From assembly GCF_012843675.1 (NCBI RefSeq), contig NZ_JABAFO010000001.1, positions 62,001 to 126,000 of the forward strand: a DNA stretch of 64,000 bases, given 5' to 3'. A program made the translations under genes and the position numbers. Numbering within the stretch: the stretch's first letter is position 1; the number at the start of each line of letters is the position of its first letter. Below the pieces are notes generated by a model that saw only the letters and a list, made by a program, of their open reading frames with translations, did no database searches and was not told the origin of the DNA. Origin of the DNA: Lactobacillus sp. MRS-253-APC-2B. Lineage in GTDB: Bacteria; Bacillota; Bacilli; Lactobacillales; Lactobacillaceae. This document shows, one piece after another, positions 17,043 through 28,888 of this stretch.

Positions 17043-17891
17043 TTACTTCAGCTTAATGTCCCAAGCTGGCTTTTCCATGCCCTTGTATTGTTCGTTAATA
17101 ACCTTCTTAACCTTTTCAGTTTGGTATGCCTTAACAACATCCTTGTAGGCTTCCTTGTTGCGATCCTTCTTTTGAGCGGCAATCAAGTTGATCCATTGTT
17201 CAGAGTTCTTGTCAACTGGTTCAGTAAAGATGGACTTCTTGGTTGAGATCTTGGCAGCCACGGCGTAGTTGGTGTTAACCACTGCAGCATCGACACTGCT
17301 CAAAGTCCGGGCAGCTTGGTCAGCAGCAACTTCTTTAATCTTCAGGTTCTTTGGGTTCTTGGCAATTGAGCTGATCGTTGCCAATGCACCGGTGTTCTTC
17401 TTCAAGGTAATCAAGCCAGCACTTTGCAGAACGTACAGTGCCCGGCTTTCGTTGGATGCATCGTTTGGAATAGCAATCGTTGCGCCATCTGGCAGACTCT
17501 TAACGCTCTTGTAGTTGTTGGAGTACAGGTGAATTGGCGTGATAAACGTCTTACCGATGGAAACCAGCGTACCATGGTTGGCCTTGTTCCAAGCATTCAA
17601 GAATGCCTTGTGCTGGAATGCGTTCAGATCAATGCTGCCACTTTGCAGAGCCTTGTTTGGCTGGTTGTAGTCGGTAAACGTCTTCAACTTAATGTCAACG
17701 TTGTACTTGCTCTTCGCCGTCTTCTTAACCTGGTTCCAAACAGCTTCATCCTGCTTGGATGGGGAAACGACCCCGACCGTTACGGTTTGTTCTTTTTGCT
17801 TGCCAAAGTTGCCGAAGCTAAAAATCCCAGCAATAACGACAACCAGTGCTACAACAACCCAAATCAGTGTTTTCTTCTTACGTTTATTCAT
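17043..17891 (-). CDS. metQ: Methionine-binding protein MetQ (NlpA family), no lipobox
   Basis: 282-residue substrate-binding component. The start is ATG 17891 after GAGAGGAGA, giving [13 protein letters not shown]; a 36-residue upstream extension has no SD. The NlpA domain begins at [12 protein letters not shown] and includes [20 protein letters not shown] and the tail [12 protein letters not shown]. The usual lipoprotein cysteine is missing after the hydrophobic segment ([20 protein letters not shown]). It therefore seems held by an uncleaved membrane anchor or a non-lipid signal peptide. First gene of the T-box operon. Confidence 0.93.
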   Translation of the reverse strand: MNKRKKKTLIWVVVALVVVIAGIFSFGNFGKQKEQTVTVGVVSPSKQDEAVWNQVKKTAKSKYNVDIKLKTFTDYNQPNKALQSGSIDLNAFQHKAFLNAWNKANHGTLVSIGKTFITPIHLYSNNYKSVKSLPDGATIAIPNDASNESRALYVLQSAGLITLKKNTGALATISSIAKNPKNLKIKEVAADQAARTLSSVDAAVVNTNYAVAAKISTKKSIFTEPVDKNSEQWINLIAAQKKDRNKEAYKDVVKAYQTEKVKKVINEQYKGMEKPAWDIKLK

Positions 17892-18001
17892 AATGATGTC
17901 TCCTCTCAATCTCAGTTGAATAATCCCTTTGAATAATAGCTTTTTACTAAACAACAGCCTGCCGGCAGCCAATTGTCTGATTATCATCAATCGAAACAAA
18001 C

Positions 18002-18246
18002 AAAAAACACTCGTCCTAAGAAAAAGGACGAGTGTTTCGCGGTACCACCTTTTTTTGTCTGATTCTCACAAACCAGACCTCGGTAGGTGACTTGAAAAAA
18101 TCACCTTGCATTGATAACGGCTGCAACCCCGTTACCGGCTAAATATCGCCAGTACCATTCCAAGCCCATCTTCGACTGCTTAACGAATTTCCTCGCACCA
18201 ACCGGAAACTCTCTGAGCACGCGCCACAATCTACTCTGCTTTTCTG
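18002..18246 (-). promoter_or_regulatory. T-box riboswitch, predicted Met-specific, for metQNI
   Basis: On the minus strand: Stem I with AGTAGA near its base, the distal AGAGAG and GGTTGGTGCGAG segments, and the conserved antiterminator GGTGGTACCGCG (18038-18049). The terminator is AACACTCGTCC / GGACGAGTGTT plus T run (18002-18037). The likely specifier is the ATG in GAAGATGGGCTTGGA (18167-18169), a context shared with the metA T-box of this window. A second ATG at 18156-18158 is the alternative. Uncharged tRNA-Met would allow readthrough. Confidence 0.92.
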
Positions 18247-18287
18247 TATGTTTAGATTTGTTCGTTCGATTAATTGATTATGTAGTT

Positions 18288-18315
18288 ATTATAATGCAAT
18301 TTTAATTTCCGTCAA
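18288..18315 (-). promoter_or_regulatory. Promoter of the T-box/metQNI operon
   Basis: TTGACG (18310-18315), 16-base spacer, perfect TATAAT (18288-18293), just upstream of Stem I. Confidence 0.75.
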
Positions 18316-18336
18316 CACTTTTTTCATAAATTTCAT

Positions 18337-18373
18337 AAAAAAACTGAGACTGGCTTAATATTGCCGGTCTCAG
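18337..18373 (-). terminator. Terminator of the cell-shape operon
   Basis: CTGAGACTGG / CCGGTCTCAG with a long T run on the minus strand, about 18 bases after the gcvH-like stop. Confidence 0.85.
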
Positions 18374-18390
18374 TAGTCAGAGAAATTCAT

Positions 18391-18681
18391 TCAGCTAAAT
18401 GGCTGTACCTTAATCAGCCATTGTCCATTATCGACATCAGCAGCCACCCATCCCTTTAAGGCTGGATTGACCGCCACGATCACACCATCAATTGGACTTT
18501 TTAAATCGGTAATCATCTGCTGTCCTTCAATCGTTGCCAAACTGTCATTGGTCTTAAGCTGCGTACCAACCAGTGCAAGATCGACAAACCGCAGCCGTCC
18601 TAGTTTCTGCAATGCCGACTCAGTCAAACCAATCGCGGCCAGGTCACGAGCCTGATGATCAATCCACCATGGCTGCTCCAT
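18391..18681 (-). CDS. GcvH-like protein lacking the lipoylation lysine
   Basis: 96 residues with the barrel-sandwich fold of glycine-cleavage H-protein: LAAIGLTESALQKLGRLRFV, then VGTQLKTNDSLATIEG, then SPIDGVIVAVNPAL. In true H-proteins the lipoyl lysine lies in ESVKA before the SDxYSP segment. Here the aligned stretch reads EGQQMITDLKSP, with Gln55 at the lysine position. The only nearby lysine (61) is six residues off. No glycine cleavage genes are present in this window. It follows rodA by 12 bases as the last gene of the shape operon. A catalytic H-protein role is unlikely, and the actual role is unknown. Confidence 0.8.
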   Translation of the reverse strand: MEQPWWIDHQARDLAAIGLTESALQKLGRLRFVDLALVGTQLKTNDSLATIEGQQMITDLKSPIDGVIVAVNPALKGWVAADVDNGQWLIKVQPFS

Positions 18682-18693
18682 TTTATATCACCT

Positions 18694-19887
18694 CTAGTGA
18701 AATTCTTGATTGTTGCTGAACATGTAGGAATGATGATGATATCGCATTGACATGACCATACCGACCCCGATCAGATTTCCGATCAAAGACGAACCCCCAG
18801 CACTGATAAATGGCAACGGAATCCCGGTCAATGGCAAAAGACCAATATTCATCCCGATATTTTCAAAGACGTGAAAAAGAATCATCATAATTACGCCGGT
18901 TGAAATGTAGGCATAAAACTCATTTCGAGTATCAAACGTCACCCGAATCATCAGATAGATCAACAATAGGTACAGCAGGATTAATAAAACGCCACCGATA
19001 AAGCCAAAGTTCTCACCAATCACCGAAAAGATCATGTCGGATTCACGCACCGGCACATAAACGTGCGTATGGTTAAAGCCAGTCCCGGTAATGCCACCAC
19101 TACCGACCGCCTTGATACTTTGCCAAAGCTGGTAGCCTTGATTGGTCGTATCAGCTTGAGGATTCAGCCAAGTGTCGACACGGTCAAACTGATACGATTG
19201 AAAGCCGATATGTTCCAAGATCCGGCGACCGGTCGTACTGGTAACCATTGCCAAAGCTGAACCACCAATCACGATCAATACCGTCGCTACCGGAGCGATG
19301 ATGCGCCAGGTTACGCCACCAACCAGCAACATGCCGCAGAAGATGGCAAAGAAAACCAGCGACGTCCCAAAGTCGTTTTGGAAGTGCAAAGAGATCATGA
19401 TCGGCATCAGCCACAAAAGCATCTTCCCGATCAAGCGCCAGTCCGATTCCACGGTATGTGTGCTGTACTGACTGTTGTGCGTGGTAATTACGCGCCCCAT
19501 CATCAGAATGTAGGCTGGTTTCATAACCTCGGAAGGCTGGAAGGTGAATGGACCAATTGCAAACCAGCTTTTGGCACCAGTACTGGCATAGTATGATCGA
19601 CTGTAGAACACCAGAATGGCAAACATCAAGAAGACACCCAGCCAATAGACGATTGGGGCGATCTTCCAGAGCTGTTCGGCATCAAACTGCATGATAACAA
19701 TGATCAGAATCGTCCCGATGATGTACCAAACCAGTTGCGATACTACCTGGCGTGCAACACTGGTTGGCGTCGTATCGTTAACGGCAGCAACATAGATTGA
19801 AGCCAGACCAATCAAAGCCAGCAAAAGCACACAGAAGATAATGCCCCAGTCAATCCGCGATTCATTATCATTTTGCGAACGTTGCAT
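18694..19887 (-). CDS. rodA: Peptidoglycan glycosyltransferase RodA
   Basis: 397-residue SEDS-family polytopic membrane protein, about ten spans, which polymerises lipid II for lateral wall growth with a class B PBP. Family motifs: AKSWFAIGPFTFQPSEVMKP, HFQNDFGTSLVF with the catalytic-type Asp, and TGIPLPFISAGGSSL near the C-terminus. It lies in the mbl-yidD-DUF2969-rodA cluster, which supports RodA rather than FtsW. SD AAGGAGA. Confidence 0.93.
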   Translation of the reverse strand: MQRSQNDNESRIDWGIIFCVLLLALIGLASIYVAAVNDTTPTSVARQVVSQLVWYIIGTILIIVIMQFDAEQLWKIAPIVYWLGVFLMFAILVFYSRSYYASTGAKSWFAIGPFTFQPSEVMKPAYILMMGRVITTHNSQYSTHTVESDWRLIGKMLLWLMPIMISLHFQNDFGTSLVFFAIFCGMLLVGGVTWRIIAPVATVLIVIGGSALAMVTSTTGRRILEHIGFQSYQFDRVDTWLNPQADTTNQGYQLWQSIKAVGSGGITGTGFNHTHVYVPVRESDMIFSVIGENFGFIGGVLLILLYLLLIYLMIRVTFDTRNEFYAYISTGVIMMILFHVFENIGMNIGLLPLTGIPLPFISAGGSSLIGNLIGVGMVMSMRYHHHSYMFSNNQEFH

Positions 19888-19911
19888 TAAAATTTCTCCT
19901 TAATTAAAACT

Positions 19912-19945
19912 AAAAAGGGTTCGGGATGTCCCCCAACCCCCTTTT
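19912..19945 (-). terminator. Hairpin between DUF2969 gene and rodA (candidate attenuator)
   Basis: On the minus strand an imperfect GC-rich hairpin (AAAAGGGGGTT / GAACCCTTTTT) followed by T-rich DNA. It lies inside the operon and could reduce transcription into rodA. Confidence 0.5.
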
Positions 19946-19954
19946 ATCCACCAA

Positions 19955-20179
19955 TCAACCTTGGTGAAGATGATACTGCTGCAGAATCGTTTCGAGGCCC
20001 TCTTCTTGAGAGCGAACGTAAAATGCCTGCTCCCCTTTCAAAAGGATTGCTTTAAAACGCTCCTTATCAGCCACGACCTCACCGATCAGTCGCTTTCCAA
20101 CAAAAATCTGTTCTACCGGCTGGCCATTGCGTTCAATATCTTTGACGCTAACAGCAACCGTCTTTTCTTTTTTTGACAC
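19955..20179 (-). CDS. DUF2969 family protein
   Basis: 74-residue protein starting at GTG 20179 after AAGGGTGAA (SKKEKTVAVSVKDIE). DUF2969 is a small cytoplasmic family of unknown function, largely restricted to lactobacilli and relatives and commonly next to rodA. The sequence has charged short beta-strand-like segments (QIFVGKRLIGEVVADKERF). An upstream in-frame start inside yidD has no SD support. The gap to yidD is 4 bases. Confidence 0.85.
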   Translation of the reverse strand: MSKKEKTVAVSVKDIERNGQPVEQIFVGKRLIGEVVADKERFKAILLKGEQAFYVRSQEEGLETILQQYHLHQG

Positions 20180-20183
20180 GTTT

Positions 20184-20435
20184 TCACCCTTGTCTATGAT
20201 GTGTTCGTCGGATTGTAAAGTGATCCGGCACTGGATCAAAACCGCCCCTGGCCCAAGGATGACAGCGCAGAATCCTGGCACTGCCCATAATGATTCCTTT
20301 TAGGCCAAATCGCTGAACGGCTTCCAGCATATACTGCGAGCAGGTTGGCTCATAGCGACACACACGATAGGGACGACGTGCTGAAATGCCGCGCTGATAA
20401 CCCTTGATCAGCATGATCACCATTTTCCTAAACAT
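20184..20435 (-). CDS. yidD: Membrane protein insertion efficiency factor YidD
   Basis: 83 residues. The family pattern is complete: [31 protein letters not shown], and [17 protein letters not shown]. YidD is a small membrane-associated protein that helps YidC-dependent insertion in E. coli. In lactobacilli it is often found inside the mreB cluster rather than beside rpmH/rnpA/yidC. It starts 5 bases after the mbl stop. Confidence 0.93.
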   Translation of the reverse strand: MFRKMVIMLIKGYQRGISARRPYRVCRYEPTCSQYMLEAVQRFGLKGIIMGSARILRCHPWARGGFDPVPDHFTIRRTHHRQG

Positions 20436-20440
20436 TGCTT

Positions 20441-21439
20441 CTACTTGCGACTTTTACCGCCATCAGCCTGCATACGTTCCAGCAGTTCGCCGGCGCCCTT
20501 GGCAACGTTATCCAGCGGATCTTGAGAAACGACTACCGGGACCTTCAATCGATCACTAAACAGCTTATCGAGACCATGCAGCATTGCGGTCCCACCCGTC
20601 AGCATGATGCCGCGATCGATAATATCGCTGGCCAGCTCTGGTGGTATGGTTTCCAAAACGGTAACCGAAGCCCGTACAATCTGTTCCAGCGTGTCGTGCA
20701 GAGCATCCGCAATTTCATTCTCATTGGTTTCGATCTGCTTTGGCATGCCACTGGCAACGTCACGACCGCGAACTTCCATAGTCTGAGGCTCAGCCATCTT
20801 TTGAGCCGTCCCCAGCTTGATCTTGATGCGCTCAGCGGTATGCTCACCAATGATCAGGCCATGGTGATCCTTGATATATTCAGCAATATCACTGTTCAGC
20901 TGGTCACCAGCCAAGCGGACTGATTCACTGGCTACGATATCGCCCAATGAAAGGACGGCGATGTCGCTGGTACCGCCACCCATGTCGATTACCATATTGC
21001 CGCGTGGCTTGAAGATGTCCAATCCAGCACCGATTGCAGCTACCTTAGGCTCATATTCCAAGTAGACCTTGCCGCCGCCGGATTGTTCGGCAGCTTGAAT
21101 AATGGCTTTGCGCTCAATTTCGGTAATGTTGGTTGGCGCACAGATCATAATATCAGGTTTTGACATGAAGCCCTTGACACTAAGCTTGCTGATAAAGTAG
21201 GAAAGCATTTCCTGGGTCATATCAAAGTCGGAAATTACCCCATTTTTCAGTGGCCGAATCGCGCGAATGTTGCTTGGCGTCCGACCAACCATTCGATAGG
21301 CCTCTGAGCCGACTGCCAGCACCTTGTTAGTACGAGTATCAATTGCCACTACGGATGGTTCGTTTAATACGATACCCTTTCCTTGTACGTAAATCAGAAC
21401 ATTGGCTGTTCCAAGGTCAATTCCGATATCCTTAGCCAT
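20441..21439 (-). CDS. mbl: Rod-shape determining actin homologue MreB/Mbl
   Basis: 332 residues. It forms membrane-associated actin-like filaments that organise lateral wall synthesis with RodA. Phosphate 1 loop [14 protein letters not shown], phosphate 2 [14 protein letters not shown], and adenosine loop [16 protein letters not shown] are all intact. The start is ATG 21439 (MAKDIG) after GGAGAAAAAC. Sequence character ([17 protein letters not shown]) fits Mbl, but MreB versus Mbl cannot be settled without alignment. It has its own extended -10 promoter downstream of the murA-like gene. Confidence 0.92.
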   Translation of the reverse strand: MAKDIGIDLGTANVLIYVQGKGIVLNEPSVVAIDTRTNKVLAVGSEAYRMVGRTPSNIRAIRPLKNGVISDFDMTQEMLSYFISKLSVKGFMSKPDIMICAPTNITEIERKAIIQAAEQSGGGKVYLEYEPKVAAIGAGLDIFKPRGNMVIDMGGGTSDIAVLSLGDIVASESVRLAGDQLNSDIAEYIKDHHGLIIGEHTAERIKIKLGTAQKMAEPQTMEVRGRDVASGMPKQIETNENEIADALHDTLEQIVRASVTVLETIPPELASDIIDRGIMLTGGTAMLHGLDKLFSDRLKVPVVVSQDPLDNVAKGAGELLERMQADGGKSRK

Positions 21440-21476
21440 GTTTTTCTCCTTCCGATTTTTACTCAATTCGAACGAT

Positions 21477-21485
21477 ATTATACCA
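21477..21485 (-). promoter_or_regulatory. Extended -10 promoter of mbl
   Basis: TGGTATAAT on the minus strand, 38 bases before the mbl ATG. No clear -35. Confidence 0.6.
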
Positions 21486-21553
21486 CAACCAGCTTTTAAC
21501 CGCTGAATTGATAAGAATCTACCATACTTAAATTTTTATTGCGATACTTAAGA

Positions 21554-22771
21554 TCAATCAATGTCTTTTAGCTGCAGACTGGCCCCCAGACCTTGCAGCT
21601 TGCTTGGCAAGTCCTCGTACTCAATCCCAAGATAAGCGCCATTTTCAACGATCGTCATTCCTCGTGCTGCCAGCCCTGCCAAGGTCAACGTCAAGGCACT
21701 GACAGCATCGGTAGCCTTAACGCTGGTTCCGGTCAGCCGACAAGGACCTTTTAAAACCAGTCCATCGTTTTGTACCTGTACGTCAGCCTGCATCTTTTGC
21801 AACTGATCAAGCAGTTTGGGATCTATCTTGGCATTTACGCTGTTGCCATTGGCTAATAGCTGCAGTACTGCTAATTCAGGCCTCATCGTTTTAGGAAAAA
21901 GCGCTACCGGATCACTGGGCAGCAAAACGGCAGTTCCCAAGACGCGGATCCCATTTTGCTGTACGATCACCGTGCAACCCATCCGCTCAAGCTGATCAAT
22001 TGCACCTTGAACGGCCTGCGCATGAATATTTTCTACGATAACGTCACCATTAGTAATCGCCGCCGCCAGCATCAATGCCGTGGCCTCCAAATGGTCGCCA
22101 GAAATCTCAAAGTCACAGCTATGCACAAAGGTTACCCCCTGGATGCGGATGGTCTTAGTCCCCGCGCCATGAACACGCGCACCCATCTTGTTTAAGAGAT
22201 TGGCCAGGGCGATAACTTCAAAATCACAGGCAGCATTTTCAATCACGGTAATGCCATTCGCCAATACTGCTGCTAAAATCAAGCTCTGTGTAATTAGACA
22301 ATCAGCCGAGTGGATCATCAAGTGGCTGCCCGTTAGCTGATCAACACTAACCTTTAAAGTCTGATCATCACTTGATACGGTTGCACCTAAGCGACTTAGG
22401 CCATCAATCAGCTCATCCGATAACTGATCCTTATTCAGCTTAATGCTGCCAGTTCGTGCCAATAGCGGTCCAACCATCAAAGCAGCTGATGTTGAGGAAT
22501 CAATCGTCGTTAGGTCATCAAACGTTAATTCAGCTTGAGCTTGAACATTCAGTTGATGCATTGGCTTGACGGCATCAATGCCTAAGCCAATCTTTTGCAG
22601 ACATTCGCTCATCGAATCAACCATTGCCGTATCCGCTACATTAGTCAGCTTAAATTCGCCGGTTGAAGCCAAAAGAGCTGCCGCCTGCATTGAAAGTGCC
22701 AACTCAGTCGAGCCAGCAACCGCTGCGTTTCCTTGCAGACGCTGTCCTCCTTGAATCAGAATCTTTTTCAT
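21554..22771 (-). CDS. MurA-family pseudoenzyme (EPSP-transferase fold)
   Basis: 405 residues, with the full two-domain fold length of MurA (about 420). The N-terminus reads MKKILIQGGQRLQG. MurA normally joins enolpyruvate to UDP-GlcNAc. Here GAKN is GSTE (K22 to T, N23 to E), TMRAS is SSTSA (R91 lost), the PGGC loop carrying Cys115 and R120 is deleted (LARTGSIKLNKDQLSDEL), FPTDMQ is FPKTMR (D305 lost), and TDLRAS is TDAVSA (R397 lost). The reading frame is clean and SD GGAGGA precedes ATG 22771. It is therefore a maintained but probably inactive homologue, between DUF1146 and mbl. Confidence 0.88.
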   Translation of the reverse strand: MKKILIQGGQRLQGNAAVAGSTELALSMQAAALLASTGEFKLTNVADTAMVDSMSECLQKIGLGIDAVKPMHQLNVQAQAELTFDDLTTIDSSTSAALMVGPLLARTGSIKLNKDQLSDELIDGLSRLGATVSSDDQTLKVSVDQLTGSHLMIHSADCLITQSLILAAVLANGITVIENAACDFEVIALANLLNKMGARVHGAGTKTIRIQGVTFVHSCDFEISGDHLEATALMLAAAITNGDVIVENIHAQAVQGAIDQLERMGCTVIVQQNGIRVLGTAVLLPSDPVALFPKTMRPELAVLQLLANGNSVNAKIDPKLLDQLQKMQADVQVQNDGLVLKGPCRLTGTSVKATDAVSALTLTLAGLAARGMTIVENGAYLGIEYEDLPSKLQGLGASLQLKDID

Positions 22772-22793
22772 TCGATTTTCCTCCAGCATTGAT

Positions 22794-23024
22794 TTATCGT
22801 GCCAGATAAATCAGATTATGAATTGCCTTTAGCACCGTTAATAAAAAACTGGCATTCAAATAGCCCAGTGCAGTCGCCAACATCACTGTCAGCAAAGGCA
22901 GTGTCTTGGGTGGGCGCCGAAACCAGCGTTCCATATGCAGCCCTTGCAGAGCATAAAAGGCAATCCAAATAAAACCAAGTTGAATCACAATCGTAATCAA
23001 AGCCTGCAGCCCTGTCAGTTCCAT
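22794..23024 (-). CDS. DUF1146 family membrane protein
   Basis: 76 residues with two hydrophobic segments (residues 5-25 and 42-66) joined by a basic loop HMERWFRRPPKTLP. DUF1146 (YwzB-like) is a small membrane family of unknown function that in Firmicutes lies just after atpC and before murA, exactly as here. ATG 23024 follows GGGAGGATG. It begins the cell-shape transcription unit after the atp terminator. Confidence 0.85.
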   Translation of the reverse strand: MELTGLQALITIVIQLGFIWIAFYALQGLHMERWFRRPPKTLPLLTVMLATALGYLNASFLLTVLKAIHNLIYLAR

Positions 23025-23113
23025 TAAACATCCTCCCAGTAAGCAATCATTTATCATCTTACCATACTCTGCACCAAGCCTTCTAATTGAAGATCAATGT
23101 TTACAAAGAATTT

Positions 23114-23152
23114 AAAAAAAACGCCATGCCAATAATTGGCATGACGTTTTTT
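23114..23152 (-). terminator. atp operon terminator
   Basis: ACGCCATGCCAAT / ATTGGCATGACGT followed by T run on the minus strand, directly after atpC. Confidence 0.88.
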
Positions 23153-23160
23153 CAAACGAC

Positions 23161-23583
23161 TTAACGCATCTGAGAAACGTTAAGTCGGTTAATAGCCCGA
23201 CGCAAGTGAACTTCGGCACGCGCAAGCTCATTCTTGCTGTGCTTTTGCTTAGCTTCTTCAACCCATTTTTCAGAGCGTTCCTTGGCCTTTTCAGCCCGGG
23301 CAACATCAATGGTCGTTGGCAGCTCAGCACTGTCGGCAACCACCATTGCGGTATTTTCGTTGAATTCCATGAAACCACCGTTAACGGCGATCACATCGTC
23401 TTTAGCGGAGTTGTGCTTGACGCGCAAGGCACTGATCTGCAACGCTGCAACCAGGGGCACGTGGTTCGCCATGATCCCCATTTGACCGCCACGCGTATCC
23501 ATAACCAGCATCGTAGCGTCTTTGTTCTCATAGACGGTGCCATCAGGAGTGATAATGGTGACCTTAAAAGTACTATCAGCCAT
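23161..23583 (-). CDS. atpC: ATP synthase F1 epsilon subunit
   Basis: 140 residues. It has the N-terminal beta-sandwich (FKVTIITPDGTVYENKDATM, GQMGIMANHVPLVAAL) and two C-terminal helices (KAKERSEKWVEEAKQKHSK). The subunit links the gamma shaft and c-ring and inhibits ATP hydrolysis. ATG 23583 is preferred over one six bases upstream that merges with the SD. Last gene of the operon. Confidence 0.96.
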   Translation of the reverse strand: MADSTFKVTIITPDGTVYENKDATMLVMDTRGGQMGIMANHVPLVAALQISALRVKHNSAKDDVIAVNGGFMEFNENTAMVVADSAELPTTIDVARAEKAKERSEKWVEEAKQKHSKNELARAEVHLRRAINRLNVSQMR

Positions 23584-23594
23584 GATCATCCCTC

Positions 23595-25034
<1,440 letters not shown>

Positions 25035-25046
25035 TTACTAGAATGA

Positions 25047-25970
25047 TTATTCTTGGGCCGTCATACCACCGGTAATTTCGGTAATTTCCGTGGTAATGGC
25101 AGCCTGTCGTGCCCGGTTGTATTGAAGCTCCAAATCCGAAATGATTTCATCGGCATTGTCGGAAGCAGAGCTCATTGCATTGGCACTTGAGGAGTGTTCG
25201 GACGTCTTGGCATCCAAAATCGCTCCATAAACCAAACTTTCCGCATATTGTGAAACGATTACCGAAACGATATCGTTAGCGGAAGGTTCGAACTCGAATT
25301 CAGGTGAAATCCGGGTCTTATCAGTTGATTCGCTGCTTACGGCCGGCTGATCGTCGGTCATGGAATCTTCTGATACCGGCATCATTTTTTGAACTCGAAC
25401 GTGTGACGTGATTCGGTTGACGTAGTGGTTATATGACAGGAAAAGCTCATCAAACACTCCATCATTGTACATTTGAACCGTGGTCTTAACGATCCCACGC
25501 ACTTCCTTGTACGTTGGCACGTCACTAACACCAGTATATTCATAGACAACATTCATCCCGCGTTTCTTAAAGAACTCGGTCCCGGTTCGCCCAATCGTCA
25601 GGAAAACCGTGTTGTCCTTATTCAAATGGTGTTTTTTCATCGTTTCCAGGGTTTCTTTGATAACGTTGCTGTTATAGCTTCCTACCAAACCCCGGTCAGA
25701 TGTAATAACTAAGATGCCAGTCTGTTGTACTGGTCGTTTGTCAAACAGCGACGTAAACTGATCCTTACTGTCAGCGTCCGTCGTACTGTGAGATTTGACC
25801 ATGCTGGACAGGACTTCACGAACCGTAGCAGCATAGGCTTCATAAGCCTTGGTATGGTGCTGAATCTGGTTAAGCTTAGCCGTAGAAACCATTTGCATGG
25901 CAGAAGTGATCTGACGCGTGCTCTTGGTTGACTGAATCTTGCGTTTAACAGTAGCAAGTGAAGCTGGCAC
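25047..25970 (-). CDS. atpG: ATP synthase F1 gamma subunit
   Basis: 307 residues, central rotor shaft. Typical N-terminal helix LATVKRKIQSTKSTRQITSA and C-terminal helix YNRARQAAITTEITEITGG. An insert rich in Ser/Asp (about residues 195-225) makes it longer than the usual 285-290, as in other lactobacilli. The start is GTG at 25970 after GGTGAG. Confidence 0.97.
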   Translation of the reverse strand: MPASLATVKRKIQSTKSTRQITSAMQMVSTAKLNQIQHHTKAYEAYAATVREVLSSMVKSHSTTDADSKDQFTSLFDKRPVQQTGILVITSDRGLVGSYNSNVIKETLETMKKHHLNKDNTVFLTIGRTGTEFFKKRGMNVVYEYTGVSDVPTYKEVRGIVKTTVQMYNDGVFDELFLSYNHYVNRITSHVRVQKMMPVSEDSMTDDQPAVSSESTDKTRISPEFEFEPSANDIVSVIVSQYAESLVYGAILDAKTSEHSSSANAMSSASDNADEIISDLELQYNRARQAAITTEITEITGGMTAQE

Positions 25971-26001
25971 TAAATCTCACCGTCCTTTCGACTAGTCATG
26001 C

Positions 26002-28092
<2,091 letters not shown>

Positions 28093-28103
<11 letters not shown>

Positions 28104-28608
28104 GTTTTACCAACCCTTCGATGTACGAATCGATCAGTTCTTTTTGATCGTCCGCATTTAATTCCTTGTGGATGAGCTTGGAAGCAATCTCAATAGATAA
28201 GTTGGCAACGTCATTTTGTGCCCCTTTAAGAGCATCGCGACGTGCCTGCTCAGCATCCTTTTGGGCTTGCTCTTTTACGATCTGCGCATCTTTTTGCGCA
28301 TCCGTAACGATCTGGTCCCGTTGAGCTTCACCAGTCTTTTTGGCCGTACTGATAATGTTGGCGGCTTCTTGGTGAGAGTTCTGCAATTCAGCTTGACGCT
28401 GCGCCGCCAGCTTTTCAGCTTCAGCACGCGACTTTTCTGCATTGTCGATGTCATCGGAAATCTTGGCTGCCCGCTTGTTCATCATATCCGTAACTGGTTT
28501 CCAAGCATAGTGCTTAACCAGCAGCATCAAGATAATAAATGAAACAATGTAAAACAGCATGTCTCCGACGTATAAGCTATTGGATTGAGCCAGAACACCT
28601 TGCAACAT
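28093..28608 (-). CDS. atpF: ATP synthase Fo b subunit
   Basis: 171 residues: one N-terminal membrane span ([20 protein letters not shown]) then a long charged Ala/Glu/Lys/Gln helix forming the peripheral stalk dimer. SD GGAGGTG. Confidence 0.97.
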
Positions 28609-28651
28609 CTATTGACACCTCCTTGTAAATTGATAGCTTTAGTTACTCAAA

Positions 28652-28888
<237 letters not shown>

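Noticed and set aside
17424-17936. 170-codon plus-strand frame over metQ
   Set aside because: Shadow of metQ; no SD or family features.
18391-18681. Functional glycine-cleavage H-protein
   Set aside because: The lipoylation lysine is Gln and no other glycine cleavage genes are near.
21554-22771. Active MurA
   Set aside because: Essentially all catalytic and substrate-binding residues are replaced or deleted.
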